NCBI RefSeq assembly: GCF_000515255.1 | Contig: NZ_KI911559.1 | Span: forward strand, 3,580,693 to 3,644,692 | Length of the DNA stretch: 64,000 nt | Direction: 5' to 3' | Source: Rhodovibrio salinarum DSM 9154 | Lineage (GTDB): Bacteria; Pseudomonadota; Alphaproteobacteria; Kiloniellales; Rhodovibrionaceae | Shown here: positions 32,623 through 40,621 of the stretch, one piece after another | Layout: every line of letters starts with the position of its first letter | How positions within the stretch are numbered: position 1 is the stretch's first letter | Notes under the pieces: generated by a model | The model's input: the letters and a program-made list of their open reading frames with translations, nothing else | Databases searched by the model: none | Told to the model about the DNA's origin: nothing | Translations under genes and position numbers: made by a program

Positions 32623-33624
32623 TTAAGTCAACTGGGCGACGATGCGCGCCACACCGTCGCGCACCGGATCGACCGTCGGCAGGCCCAGGCGCTGTTCGAT
32701 CTCCTGCAGGCAGGCCTTGGCGGCGTCCGGGTCGAGGCCGCTGGTGTTGACCGCGACGCCGACCGTCCGGGCGTTCGGGTTGGTCAACTGGGCCACTAGC
32801 TCATTTTGCTGCAAGCAGGTCTCCAAGTCGGGCAGGGCATAGTCCGGTAGGCCGCGCATGTGGGTACGCGTCGGCTCGTGGCAGAGCACCAGCGCGTCCG
32901 GCTGGCTGCCGTGCAGCAGGCCGGTAGACACCCCGGCGAAGGACGCGTGGAACAGCGAGCCCTGCCCCTCGACGACGTCCCAGTGATCCTCATCGTTCGC
33001 CGGGGTCAGCCACTCGGTCGCCCCGGAGATGAAGTCCGCGATCACCGCGTCGACCGAGACGCCGTCGCCCGCGATGAAGATGCCGGTCTGACCCGTTGCG
33101 CGGAAATCCGCCTTCATGCCGCGCTTGTGCATCTCCGCCTCGATCGCGAGGGAGGTGTACATCTTGCCCACCGAGCAGTCGGTGCCGACGGTCAATACCC
33201 GCCTGCCCGGACGCTTCTTGCCGTCGGCAACCCCGAAATCACGCGTGGGGTGGCGCACGTCCAGCATCTGCCGGCCGTTGCGCTCCGCCGCTTTGCGCAG
33301 GCGTTCGACGTCGTTCAGCTTCTTGTGCAGGCCGGAGGCGAGGTCCATGCCGAGGTCCATCGCCCGTTCCAGCGCGTCGGTCCAGGCTTCCGAGATCACG
33401 CCACCGCGATTGGCGACGCCGACGATCACGGTTCGGCAGCCGGCTTTGGCCGCCTCCTCGATCGACAGGTCCTTCAAGCCCAGGTCGGCCTTGCAGCCAT
33501 CCATCCGGAACTGCCCCAGACACCAGTCCGGGCGCCAGTGCGCCACGCCCTGCGCGGTCTTCGCGGCCAGTTGGTCGGGCGCGTCGCCCAGGAACATGAG
33601 ATAGGGATGCTCGATGGCTGCCAT
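32623..33624 (-). CDS. dgcN: DUF1611 protein, DgcN-like D-glutamate N-acetyltransferase
   Basis: A 333-aa DUF1611 protein. The N-terminal Rossmann-like half contains LGQFRMDGCKADLGLKDL and VGVANRGGVISEAW. The C-terminal half has a P-loop-like TVGTDCSVGKMYTSLAI and the acidic VVEGQGSLFH. Characterised members (DgcN) acetylate D-glutamate. It is the first gene of a two-gene operon with the DgcA-like racemase and is divergent from a gamma-glutamyltransferase-family gene; the 146-base region between them must hold both promoters. Confidence 0.85.
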   Translation of the reverse strand: MAAIEHPYLMFLGDAPDQLAAKTAQGVAHWRPDWCLGQFRMDGCKADLGLKDLSIEEAAKAGCRTVIVGVANRGGVISEAWTDALERAMDLGMDLASGLHKKLNDVERLRKAAERNGRQMLDVRHPTRDFGVADGKKRPGRRVLTVGTDCSVGKMYTSLAIEAEMHKRGMKADFRATGQTGIFIAGDGVSVDAVIADFISGATEWLTPANDEDHWDVVEGQGSLFHASFAGVSTGLLHGSQPDALVLCHEPTRTHMRGLPDYALPDLETCLQQNELVAQLTNPNARTVGVAVNTSGLDPDAAKACLQEIEQRLGLPTVDPVRDGVARIVAQLT

Positions 33625-33770
33625 GGCTGTCGTCCTGTCCCCCGAAAGTGGTCGTGTCCGGTTCTGTCTAAAGCATGGCCGCCGTAAGCGCTACCAGCAG
33701 CGTTGGTTGCGCAGCCAGGCAAGCGCGCCGTAACGTGCGCGCTCCCGCCTGATCGCTGGAGATGACTGGC

Positions 33771-35582
33771 ATGTCGTTCACCACCCGCCCGGAGATTCGC
33801 GGCACCTTCGGGGCCGTCGCCTCGACCCACTGGCTGGCGAGTCAGACCGCCATGGCGATACTGGAACGCGGCGGCAACGCGTTCGACGCGGCGGTGGCCG
33901 GCGGCTTCGTGCTGCAGGTGGTGGAGCCGCACCTGAACGGTCCCGGCGGCGAGGTGCCGATCGCGCTCAAGCCCGCCGGCGGCGCGGTGGAAATCGTCTG
34001 CGGCCAAGGCCCTGCGCCCCGGGCAGCCACCATCCAGGCCTACCGCGACCAGGGGCTGGAGGTCGTGCCGGGCACCGGCCTACTGGCGGCGACCGTGCCG
34101 GGGGCGTTCGACGCCTGGATGCTGCTGCTGCGTGACCACGGCAGCCTGCCGCTGCGCGACGTTCTGGAGCCGGCGATCCAGTACGCACGGCACGGCTACC
34201 CGTTGGTCCCCCGAATCGCGGGAACGATCGAGACGGTGGCCGGGCTGTTCCGCGACGAATGGCCGACCAGCGCCGCCCTGTACCTGCCCGACAACCGGGT
34301 TCCGACGCCCGGCAAGCGCTTCGCCAATCCGACGCTGGCCGACACCTATGAGCGCCTGGTGCGGGAAGCGGAGGGTCAGGCCCGCGACCGGGACGACGTG
34401 ATCGAAGCCGCCCGGCACGTTTGGGCCGAGGGGTTCGTCGCGGAGGCGATCGCCGCGTTCTGCCGCACGCAGGAGGTGATGGACACCAGCGGCGCCCGTC
34501 ACGCCGGCCTGCTGGACGGCGACGATCTGGCCGCCTGGCGCGCCACCAAGGAGGCGCCGGTCGCCCGTGACTACCACGGCTGGCGGGTGCACAAGGCCGG
34601 GGCCTGGTCGCAGGGACCGGTGCTGCTGCAGCAACTGGCCCTGCTGGAGGGGGTCGACCTGGACCGGATGGCCCCGACCGGCGCCGAGTTCGTGCATACC
34701 GTGACCGAAGCCGCCAAGCTCGCCTTCGCCGACCGGGAGCTGTTCTACGGCGACCCCGACTTCGTCGACGTACCGCTGGAGACGCTGCTGTCCGACACCT
34801 ATGCCGAGGTCCGGCGCAAACTGATCGGACGCGAGGCGAGCCGCGATCTGCGCCCAGGCGATATTCCGGGCTATGGCGGCGACTTGAACCGGCTGCTGGA
34901 GCTCGCGCTCGCGCCGCCGCCGGAGCAGGCGCTGGGCGCGTTTGGCGGCGGCGAGCCGACGGTGCAGGACGACCGACCCAAGCACGGCGACCGCCAGGCC
35001 CCGGGCGACACCTGCCACATCGACGTGATCGACCGGCACGGCAACGCCGTGACGGCGACGCCGTCCGGAGGCTGGCTACAGTCCTCTCCGGTGATCCCGG
35101 ACCTCGGCTTCTGCCTGGGCACCCGCGCGCAGATGTTCTGGCTGGAAGACGGTCAGCCGGCCAGCCTGGCGCCCGGCAAGCGCCCGCGCACCACCCTGTC
35201 GGTCTCGCTCGCCACCCACGCGGACGGACGGGTGCTGGCGATCGGCACGCCGGGCGGCGACTATCAGGACCAGTGGACGCTGCACGCCTTCCTACGCCAC
35301 GTCCACGCCGGCCATAACCTGCAGGAAGCAATCGAGGCGCCCGGCTTCAAGACCGACCACATGCCCTCATCCTTTTACCCGCGCCGCGCCAAGCTGGGCA
35401 CACTCGATCTCGAAAGCCGGTTTCCGGAGGAGACCTTCGTCGAACTCGGTCGGCGCGGCCATCACATCGGCATCAGCGATCCCTGGTCGCTCGGCCGGGT
35501 CACGGCGGTCGGCACGGAAGACGGCCTGATCAAGGCCGGCGCCAACCCACGCGGCATGCAAGGGTATGCAGTCGGTCGGTAG
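33771..35582 (+). CDS. Cytoplasmic gamma-glutamyltransferase-family Ntn hydrolase
   Basis: Self-processing N-terminal-nucleophile hydrolase, 603 aa. The start is ATG 33771, nine bases after GGAG; the in-frame ATG at 33762 touches that site. The processing/nucleophile threonine is Thr414 in PGDTCHIDVIDRHGN, followed by TPSGGWLQSSPVIPDLGF; the small-subunit core has GTPGGDYQDQW. No signal peptide is seen, unlike classical periplasmic GGT. Relatives include GGT, glutathione hydrolase, cephalosporin acylase and oxamate amidohydrolase. Divergence from dgcN-dgcA suggests a gamma-glutamyl or D-Glu-containing substrate (inference). Confidence 0.85.
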   Translation: MSFTTRPEIRGTFGAVASTHWLASQTAMAILERGGNAFDAAVAGGFVLQVVEPHLNGPGGEVPIALKPAGGAVEIVCGQGPAPRAATIQAYRDQGLEVVPGTGLLAATVPGAFDAWMLLLRDHGSLPLRDVLEPAIQYARHGYPLVPRIAGTIETVAGLFRDEWPTSAALYLPDNRVPTPGKRFANPTLADTYERLVREAEGQARDRDDVIEAARHVWAEGFVAEAIAAFCRTQEVMDTSGARHAGLLDGDDLAAWRATKEAPVARDYHGWRVHKAGAWSQGPVLLQQLALLEGVDLDRMAPTGAEFVHTVTEAAKLAFADRELFYGDPDFVDVPLETLLSDTYAEVRRKLIGREASRDLRPGDIPGYGGDLNRLLELALAPPPEQALGAFGGGEPTVQDDRPKHGDRQAPGDTCHIDVIDRHGNAVTATPSGGWLQSSPVIPDLGFCLGTRAQMFWLEDGQPASLAPGKRPRTTLSVSLATHADGRVLAIGTPGGDYQDQWTLHAFLRHVHAGHNLQEAIEAPGFKTDHMPSSFYPRRAKLGTLDLESRFPEETFVELGRRGHHIGISDPWSLGRVTAVGTEDGLIKAGANPRGMQGYAVGR

Positions 35583-35664
35583 CGGCGCTTGTACGGTTCC
35601 CATTGTCCGGCGCACACTGCCATCCGAGTGGACTGACCATGCCACTGAGGGGGAATCACCAGCC

Positions 35665-36372
35665 GTGAGCGGACAGCAGGAGGGGCGTGACCGGTCGCTG
35701 GCGCGGGTCGAGATCTTCCGTGACCTGCAAGACGCCGACCGGCGACGGGTCGAGGACCGCTGCCGCTGGCGGACCTACGCGCCGCAGGAAACCGTGATCG
35801 CCCGCGAACAGGACAGCCATGAGGTGCACTTCGTCATCTGGGGCCGGGTGCGCGTGCTCGACTATGCCGCCAGCGGGCGGGAGGTTGCGTTCGACGATAT
35901 CGGCCCCGGCGGCACGGTGGGCGAACTGGCCGCGATCGACGGCGGCATGCGGTCGGCCTCGGTCGTCGCGGTCCAGCGCACCCTGACGGCCGCACTCGAT
36001 CAGCGCAGCTTTTTGAACATGCTGGCCGAGCATCCCGAGGTCAGCCTGGCCACCATGCGCCGCCTGACCCGGATGGTCCGGCAGGCGAGCGAGCGGATCA
36101 TGGATCTAAGCGCGCTCGGCGCCAACAACCGCGTCCATGCCGAAATCCTGCGCCTCGCCCGCCAGGCGGCGGGCCCGGACGCGGAAATCGCGCGCCTCTC
36201 CCCGATCCCGGTGCATTCCGAGGTGGCGAGCCGGGTTTCCACCACGCGGGAGACGGTTGCCCGCGTGTTCTCGGATCTGACGCGCGAAGGCGTGCTGCAC
36301 AAGGAACGCAACGTCCTGGTGGTCGACGACATCCCCGCGCTGGCGGATCTGGTGGCCAGCGTGCGCGGCTAG
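35665..36372 (+). CDS. Crp/Fnr-family transcriptional regulator (CRP type)
   Basis: A 235-aa regulator. The GTG at 35665 is preferred (GAGGGGGA about 10 bases upstream); an earlier ATG at 35566 overlaps the GGT-family gene. The cyclic-nucleotide-binding fold spans about 15-130; the phosphate-binding cassette reads GELAAIDGGMRSASV and keeps the Gly-Glu and Arg-Ser pair of cAMP-binding CRP. The helix-turn-helix SEVASRVSTTRETVARVF has the CRP-like RETVxR recognition helix. There is no N-terminal Cys cluster, so it is not an oxygen-sensing FNR. It probably responds to a nucleotide and may control the neighbouring glutamate genes. Confidence 0.88.
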   Translation: MSGQQEGRDRSLARVEIFRDLQDADRRRVEDRCRWRTYAPQETVIAREQDSHEVHFVIWGRVRVLDYAASGREVAFDDIGPGGTVGELAAIDGGMRSASVVAVQRTLTAALDQRSFLNMLAEHPEVSLATMRRLTRMVRQASERIMDLSALGANNRVHAEILRLARQAAGPDAEIARLSPIPVHSEVASRVSTTRETVARVFSDLTREGVLHKERNVLVVDDIPALADLVASVRG

Positions 36373-36641
36373 CCAGGGCGAGATTGAGCGCCCTGTGATC
36401 GCCGTCACTTCGAGGGCGGACTGTCCCGCTTAAGTATCAAGACAGACGGACAGCAGCGGCTCCCCCCTACCGCCGTTGTCTGTCGAGACGCGGCGATCTT
36501 ACGGGGTCCCCCTCTCCCCTGATGACGCCGCGTCATGTGCCCTCCGCGGATCCGCCCGCGGACCACGGGCCCGTTCGCCTTGGAGCCTCCCTGCCCCCGC
36601 CGGCTGGCGACGGCCGTATGACCGTCGCCAGCCGGTTTTTT
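36373..36641 (+). ncRNA. Candidate structured small RNA or long 3' UTR ending in a strong terminator
   Basis: No gene is visible between the regulator and the next CDS at 36756. This stretch carries consecutive hairpins: ATGACG-CCG-CGTCAT (36521-36535), TCCGCGG/CCGCGGA around 36543-36562 with a 6-base loop, and a textbook terminator at 36600-36641. Pyrimidine-rich CCTCC-type motifs occur between them. Ending in a terminator 228 bases past the last stop codon suggests a small RNA on the plus strand; it could instead be the regulator's 3' UTR. No RNA family was recognised with confidence. Confidence 0.4.
36600..36641 (+). terminator. Strong Rho-independent terminator
   Basis: CCGGCTGGCGACGG (36600-36613) pairs perfectly over 14 bp with 36622-36635 across an 8-base loop, followed at once by six T and then CTT. 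This is the clearest intrinsic terminator in the window. Confidence 0.9.
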
Positions 36642-36755
36642 CTTGCGCGCGCCGAGCAGCCTGCGGCTTGACAGCACGCGGGCGTAGCGGGGATGACCCG
36701 GATCGCATCCAATTTTCTCGGCACGCCCCCAGCTACGAGCACGCGGTTTTCATCC

Positions 36756-37601
36756 ATGTCCGCCGATCCCAAGCCCGCCACCCACGCCTACCGCGTCACG
36801 CCCAGGGCCGACGGCCGGCAGGAACGCCGGCTGCTATCGGACAAGCTGCAAGCGCGCCTGGAGCGCCAGCTGACCGACACGATCGCCGCCGCGCTGACGC
36901 GCCTTCAGCTGATGCCAACCGGCGGTTCGCGCGAGCTGGCTGCCTGGATCGGCGAGTTCTTTCGCCTCCACGCCGACAGCCCGGCCGGCGAGAATCCGGG
37001 CGGCAGCGGGGTGAACGATTCGCTCTGGCTGTTCGTGATCGCCCGTGCGCTCGCCCCCAACCGAATCATCGAGAGCGGCACCCACCGCGGCCACAGCGCC
37101 TGGATCTTCCACCGCGCCTGCCCCGAAACGCCGATCGATACCTTCGATGTCGACACGGGCAAGCTGACCTGGTCCCACGAGAAGCTGCGCGCGCACCAGG
37201 GCGACTGGACGGCGACGATCGGTTCAGACCCGGCGAACGCTGAAGCGCTCGTGTTCTTCGACGACCACATCAATCACGCCCGTCGCGTGGCGGAGGCGCA
37301 CGCACGCGGCTTCCGCTGGCTCCTGGTCGACGACAACTTCGCCGCCACTCAAGTGCATGCCACCGGCGGCCCGCCCTTGCCCAGCTTGGCCATGCTGTTC
37401 GATCCCGAGGTCGTCCCCGGCGACGAGATCGCTTGGTCCCGCAATGGCAAGAACTACGCCTGGACCTATACGCAAGAGGCCGAGTACGGCGCCCGCGAGC
37501 TGATCGAAAGCTATACGCCACTGCCCGAACTGGGGGAGATCACCCGATTCCCGACCGGCTCCGGCTTGTCGCTGGTCCGCCTCGCCGCGCCGCGCGCCTA
37601 A
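36756..37601 (+). CDS. Class I methyltransferase-like protein, hypothetical
   Basis: A 281-aa protein starting at ATG 36756 (MSADPKPATHAYRVT); an ATG at 36693 would add a non-descript extension. The centre resembles a Rossmann methyltransferase or cephalosporin-hydroxylase-type fold: RIIESGTHRGHSAWIF looks like motif I, then IDTFDVDTGKL, and LVFFDDHINHARRVAEAHAR followed by RWLLVDDN. I cannot name the substrate. It sits 16 bases before the HD-hydrolase gene, suggesting an operon. No clear ribosome-binding site is seen. Confidence 0.65.
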   Translation: MSADPKPATHAYRVTPRADGRQERRLLSDKLQARLERQLTDTIAAALTRLQLMPTGGSRELAAWIGEFFRLHADSPAGENPGGSGVNDSLWLFVIARALAPNRIIESGTHRGHSAWIFHRACPETPIDTFDVDTGKLTWSHEKLRAHQGDWTATIGSDPANAEALVFFDDHINHARRVAEAHARGFRWLLVDDNFAATQVHATGGPPLPSLAMLFDPEVVPGDEIAWSRNGKNYAWTYTQEAEYGARELIESYTPLPELGEITRFPTGSGLSLVRLAAPRA

Positions 37602-37617
37602 CGGAGCGCCACACCAG

Positions 37618-38349
37618 ATGGCCGACCGCCCGACATCGAAAAAGCCGTCCCCAAAGAAGTCGCCGAAGAACAAGGATATCGCACGCGCCTGGCAGCGCAT
37701 GCTGTCGGGACGGCGGCTGGACCTGCTGGAGCCCTCGCCGCTCGACGTCGAGATCGAGGATATCGCCCACGGCCTGTCCCGTGTCGCCCGCTGGAACGGC
37801 CAGACGTCCGGTGACTGGGCGTTCTCGGTGGCGCAGCACTCCGTGCTGGTCGATGACCTGGCCGGACGGCTGCGCGCCGGCACCGCGCACAAGTGGCGTC
37901 TGGCGGTGCTGCTGCACGACGCGCCGGAGTACGTGATCGGCGACCTGATCACACCATTCAAAGCGGCTGTCGGGATCGACTACAAGGCGCTGGAAGAGCG
38001 GCTGATGCAGGCGGTGCTGCTGCGCTTCGGCCTGCCGGGGGCGCTGCCCGAGGAAATCCAGCACCTGATCAAGAAAGCCGACCGCGCCGCCGCCTATCTG
38101 GAAGCGACCCAATTGGCCGGATTCGAGCGGGACGTCGCCGACCACATCTTCGAACCGCCACCGAAGAAGATCTACGATCGCGGCCCGATCACCCTGCACC
38201 CCCTGCCACCGCACGCGGCCAAGCGCCTCTACCTCGAACGCTTCATGCGGCATGCGCCCAAAGGCCTGCACCCCCCGCTGCCAGCGGACGTCGAGACCGC
38301 CGACACCACAGGCGGCGCCATCGGCGACGGCCAGGATACGAGGGATTAG
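37618..38349 (+). CDS. HD-domain phosphohydrolase (YfbR-like, COG1896 type)
   Basis: A 243-aa metal-dependent phosphohydrolase. The HD signature is VLLHDAPEYVIGDLITPFK (metal His-Asp) with the upstream metal His in FSVAQHSVLVDD; DRAAAYLEATQL completes the site. The N-terminal 25 residues are a Lys/Ser/Pro-rich tail. The segment RMLSGRRLDLLEPSPLDVEI is typical of this family, whose members (YfbR) dephosphorylate deoxynucleoside monophosphates. The substrate here is inferred from family only. Confidence 0.82.
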   Translation: MADRPTSKKPSPKKSPKNKDIARAWQRMLSGRRLDLLEPSPLDVEIEDIAHGLSRVARWNGQTSGDWAFSVAQHSVLVDDLAGRLRAGTAHKWRLAVLLHDAPEYVIGDLITPFKAAVGIDYKALEERLMQAVLLRFGLPGALPEEIQHLIKKADRAAAYLEATQLAGFERDVADHIFEPPPKKIYDRGPITLHPLPPHAAKRLYLERFMRHAPKGLHPPLPADVETADTTGGAIGDGQDTRD

Positions 38350-38466
38350 GTACGGCGCACAGGGCATGCAGATCATCGCGCCACGTGTCGGGAGTTGCCC
38401 GCTAGTCCCGCCCTGCGGCGTTCGTTACAGTCCGCGCGACCCCGGACCCGGGAGGAGTTCACCCCC

Positions 38467-39327
38467 TTGAGCGCGATCGAAACGCCCTCCGGCAAAGGTA
38501 GCGGCGACGAGAACTTTCCGGTCGCCTCGCGCCTGATCGCCCCCGGGCTGCGCCCCCACGTGATGGCGTACTACGCTTTCGCCCGCGCCGCCGACGACAT
38601 CGCCGATAACCCAACGCTGGCCCCGGACGACAAGATCGCCCGGCTGGATCGGCTAGGCGCGGCCCTGAACGGGGAAGCTGGCGGCTATGCCGTGCCAGTC
38701 GCCCAGCGCTTGCGCGCAAGCCTGCTGGAAACCGGCGTACCGCTTGCCGACGCTTTGGACCTGCTGACGGCGTTCAAGCAGGACGCGGTCAAGACTCGCT
38801 ACGCCGACTGGGAGGAATTGCTAGGCTATTGTGTGAACTCCGCCAATCCGGTGGGCCGCTTCCTGCTCGATCTGCACGGCGAGCCGGCAGCCGCCCGCCC
38901 GCTCTCCGATGCGCTGTGCACGGCGCTGCAGATCCTCAACCACCTGCAGGATCTGGGCGACGACTACCGCCGGTTGGACCGCGTCTACCTGCCGGAAAGC
39001 TGGCTGGCACACGAAGGGATCGGTGTCGACGCGCTGGCAGGCAGCCAATCGGACCTGCGGCTGCGCCGGGTAATCGACCGGGCGCTGGACGGCGTGGCGG
39101 CACTGCTGCCGGCGGCGCGCGCGCTGCCCGATCGCCTGACCGACCGACGGATGGCGATGGAAGCGGGGGCGATCGCCGCGCTGGCGCGCGCGCTGCACGC
39201 GCGTCTGAGCCGGCAGGACCCACTGGCCGTCCGGGTCGAGCTGTCCAAGCCGGCCAAACTATGGATCGCCGGGAGGGGGGCCCTCGCGGCGGCGTGGCGG
39301 CCAACCCCGGCTTCGGAAACGGCGTGA
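38467..39327 (+). CDS. hpnC: Presqualene/hydroxysqualene-pathway synthase HpnC
   Basis: Trans-isoprenyl-diphosphate synthase of the bacterial HpnCDE squalene route, which feeds hopanoids. HpnC converts presqualene diphosphate to hydroxysqualene. Asp-rich motifs are ARAADDIADN and ILNHLQDLGDDYRRLDR, and FKQDAVKTRYADWEELLGYC plus SANPVGRFLLDLHGE are typical of HpnC rather than HpnD. The start is most likely the TTG at 38467, nine bases after a strong GGAGGAG, giving 286 aa. hpnE follows 15 bases later; hpnD is not between them or elsewhere in the window. Confidence 0.88.
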   Translation: MSAIETPSGKGSGDENFPVASRLIAPGLRPHVMAYYAFARAADDIADNPTLAPDDKIARLDRLGAALNGEAGGYAVPVAQRLRASLLETGVPLADALDLLTAFKQDAVKTRYADWEELLGYCVNSANPVGRFLLDLHGEPAAARPLSDALCTALQILNHLQDLGDDYRRLDRVYLPESWLAHEGIGVDALAGSQSDLRLRRVIDRALDGVAALLPAARALPDRLTDRRMAMEAGAIAALARALHARLSRQDPLAVRVELSKPAKLWIAGRGALAAAWRPTPASETA

Positions 39328-39342
39328 GGTCCGCATAAGCCG

Positions 39343-40602
39343 ATGGCGCGCACGCATGTAATCGGAGCCGGCATGGCGGGGCTCGCCTGCGCAGTGCGCC
39401 TCGCGCGCGCCGGCGAAGCGGTCACGCTTTACGACGCCGCCCCACAGGCCGGCGGACGCTGCCGCTCGCTGTACGACCCGCAACTCGAACGCTGGATCGA
39501 CAACGGCAATCACCTGCTGTTGAGCGCGAACCCGAACGCGCGCGCCTTCCTGCGCGCAACCGGCGCGGAACACCACCTGAGCGCCCCGCCCAACGCCGCC
39601 TTCCCGTTCGTCGACCTGAAAACCGGGGAGCGCTGGACGGTCCGCCCGAACGACGGCCGCCTGCCCTGGTGGCTGTGGGTCCCAAGCCGGCGGGTGAAGG
39701 GTGCGAGCGCGCTCGACCATCTGCGCGGCGCCGGCATCGCCTTCGCGCGCGACGGCGAGACGGTGGCCGAGCGCCTGAGCCGGCCGGGCCACGCGATCTG
39801 GGAACGGTTGTGGAAACCCCTCGCCGTCTCGATCCTGAACACCGAACCGGAAGCCGCCGATGCGCGGCTGCTGCGCCGGGTGATTCTGGACTCATTCGCC
39901 AAGGGCGGGCGCTATTCCCGGCCGCTGGTGGCGATCCAGTCGCTGTCCGACACCTTCGTCGACCCGGCGCTCGCGACGCTGGATGTCTATGGGGCCGATG
40001 TGCGGCTGGGCTGGCGGCTGCGCGATCTGGGCGGCGACGACGGCGGCATCACCGGTCTCGACTTCGCGCAGGGCTACGAGCCGGTTGCGCCGGACGACCG
40101 CGTGATCCTGGCCGTGCCGGCCCCGGTCGCCCGGCAGCTGATCCCCGGGCTCACCGCGCCCACGGACACGCGGCCGATCGTCAACGCCCACATCCGCCTA
40201 CCCCACCGCGCACGACTGGCGGAGGGCATCCCGTTCCTGGGGCTGGTCGGCGGCACCGCGGAGTGGGTCTTCCTGCGCAATGACGTCGCCAGCGTCACCG
40301 TCTCCGCGGCGACCCAACTGGCCGACCGTTCGCCTTCCGAGATTGCGGAAATCCTGTGGCCCGACGTCGCCAAGGCGCTCGCCCTCGACCCCCGGCATCA
40401 GCCACCGATGCGGGTGATCAAGGAACGCCGCGCCACCTTCGCCCAGACGCCCGCGGCCGTGCGTCAACGCCCGCCGGCCAAGACCCCGATCCCGAACCTG
40501 CTGCTGGCCGGCGACTGGACCGACACCGGCCTGCCGGCGACGATCGAGGGCGCCACTACCAGCGGCCACACCGCGGCCGATCTGGTGCTGAAGGCGCGGT
40601 AG
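39343..40602 (+). CDS. hpnE: Hydroxysqualene dehydroxylase HpnE
   Basis: FAD-dependent enzyme (419 aa) that reduces hydroxysqualene to squalene. The N-terminal dinucleotide-binding motif is VIGAGMAGLACAVRLARAG, followed by the phytoene-desaturase-like AGGRCRSLYDP and WIDNGNHLLLSAN, and the C-terminal FAD motif LLLAGDWTDTGLPATIEGA. It is co-directional with hpnC with a 15-base gap and convergent with the DapA-family gene. Confidence 0.93.
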   Translation: MARTHVIGAGMAGLACAVRLARAGEAVTLYDAAPQAGGRCRSLYDPQLERWIDNGNHLLLSANPNARAFLRATGAEHHLSAPPNAAFPFVDLKTGERWTVRPNDGRLPWWLWVPSRRVKGASALDHLRGAGIAFARDGETVAERLSRPGHAIWERLWKPLAVSILNTEPEAADARLLRRVILDSFAKGGRYSRPLVAIQSLSDTFVDPALATLDVYGADVRLGWRLRDLGGDDGGITGLDFAQGYEPVAPDDRVILAVPAPVARQLIPGLTAPTDTRPIVNAHIRLPHRARLAEGIPFLGLVGGTAEWVFLRNDVASVTVSAATQLADRSPSEIAEILWPDVAKALALDPRHQPPMRVIKERRATFAQTPAAVRQRPPAKTPIPNLLLAGDWTDTGLPATIEGATTSGHTAADLVLKAR

Positions 40603-40621
40603 CCCCGACCGCGGTGGCCGC

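Noticed and set aside
35665-36372. Regulator being the FNR that binds the cco anaeroboxes
   Set aside because: It has no N-terminal cysteine cluster and its recognition helix is RETVxR (CRP-like), not the FNR type.
36373-36641. Identification of the candidate RNA as 6S RNA
   Set aside because: A few short stretches recall 6S RNA, but I cannot fit the closing stem and central bubble by eye; listed only as a candidate RNA.
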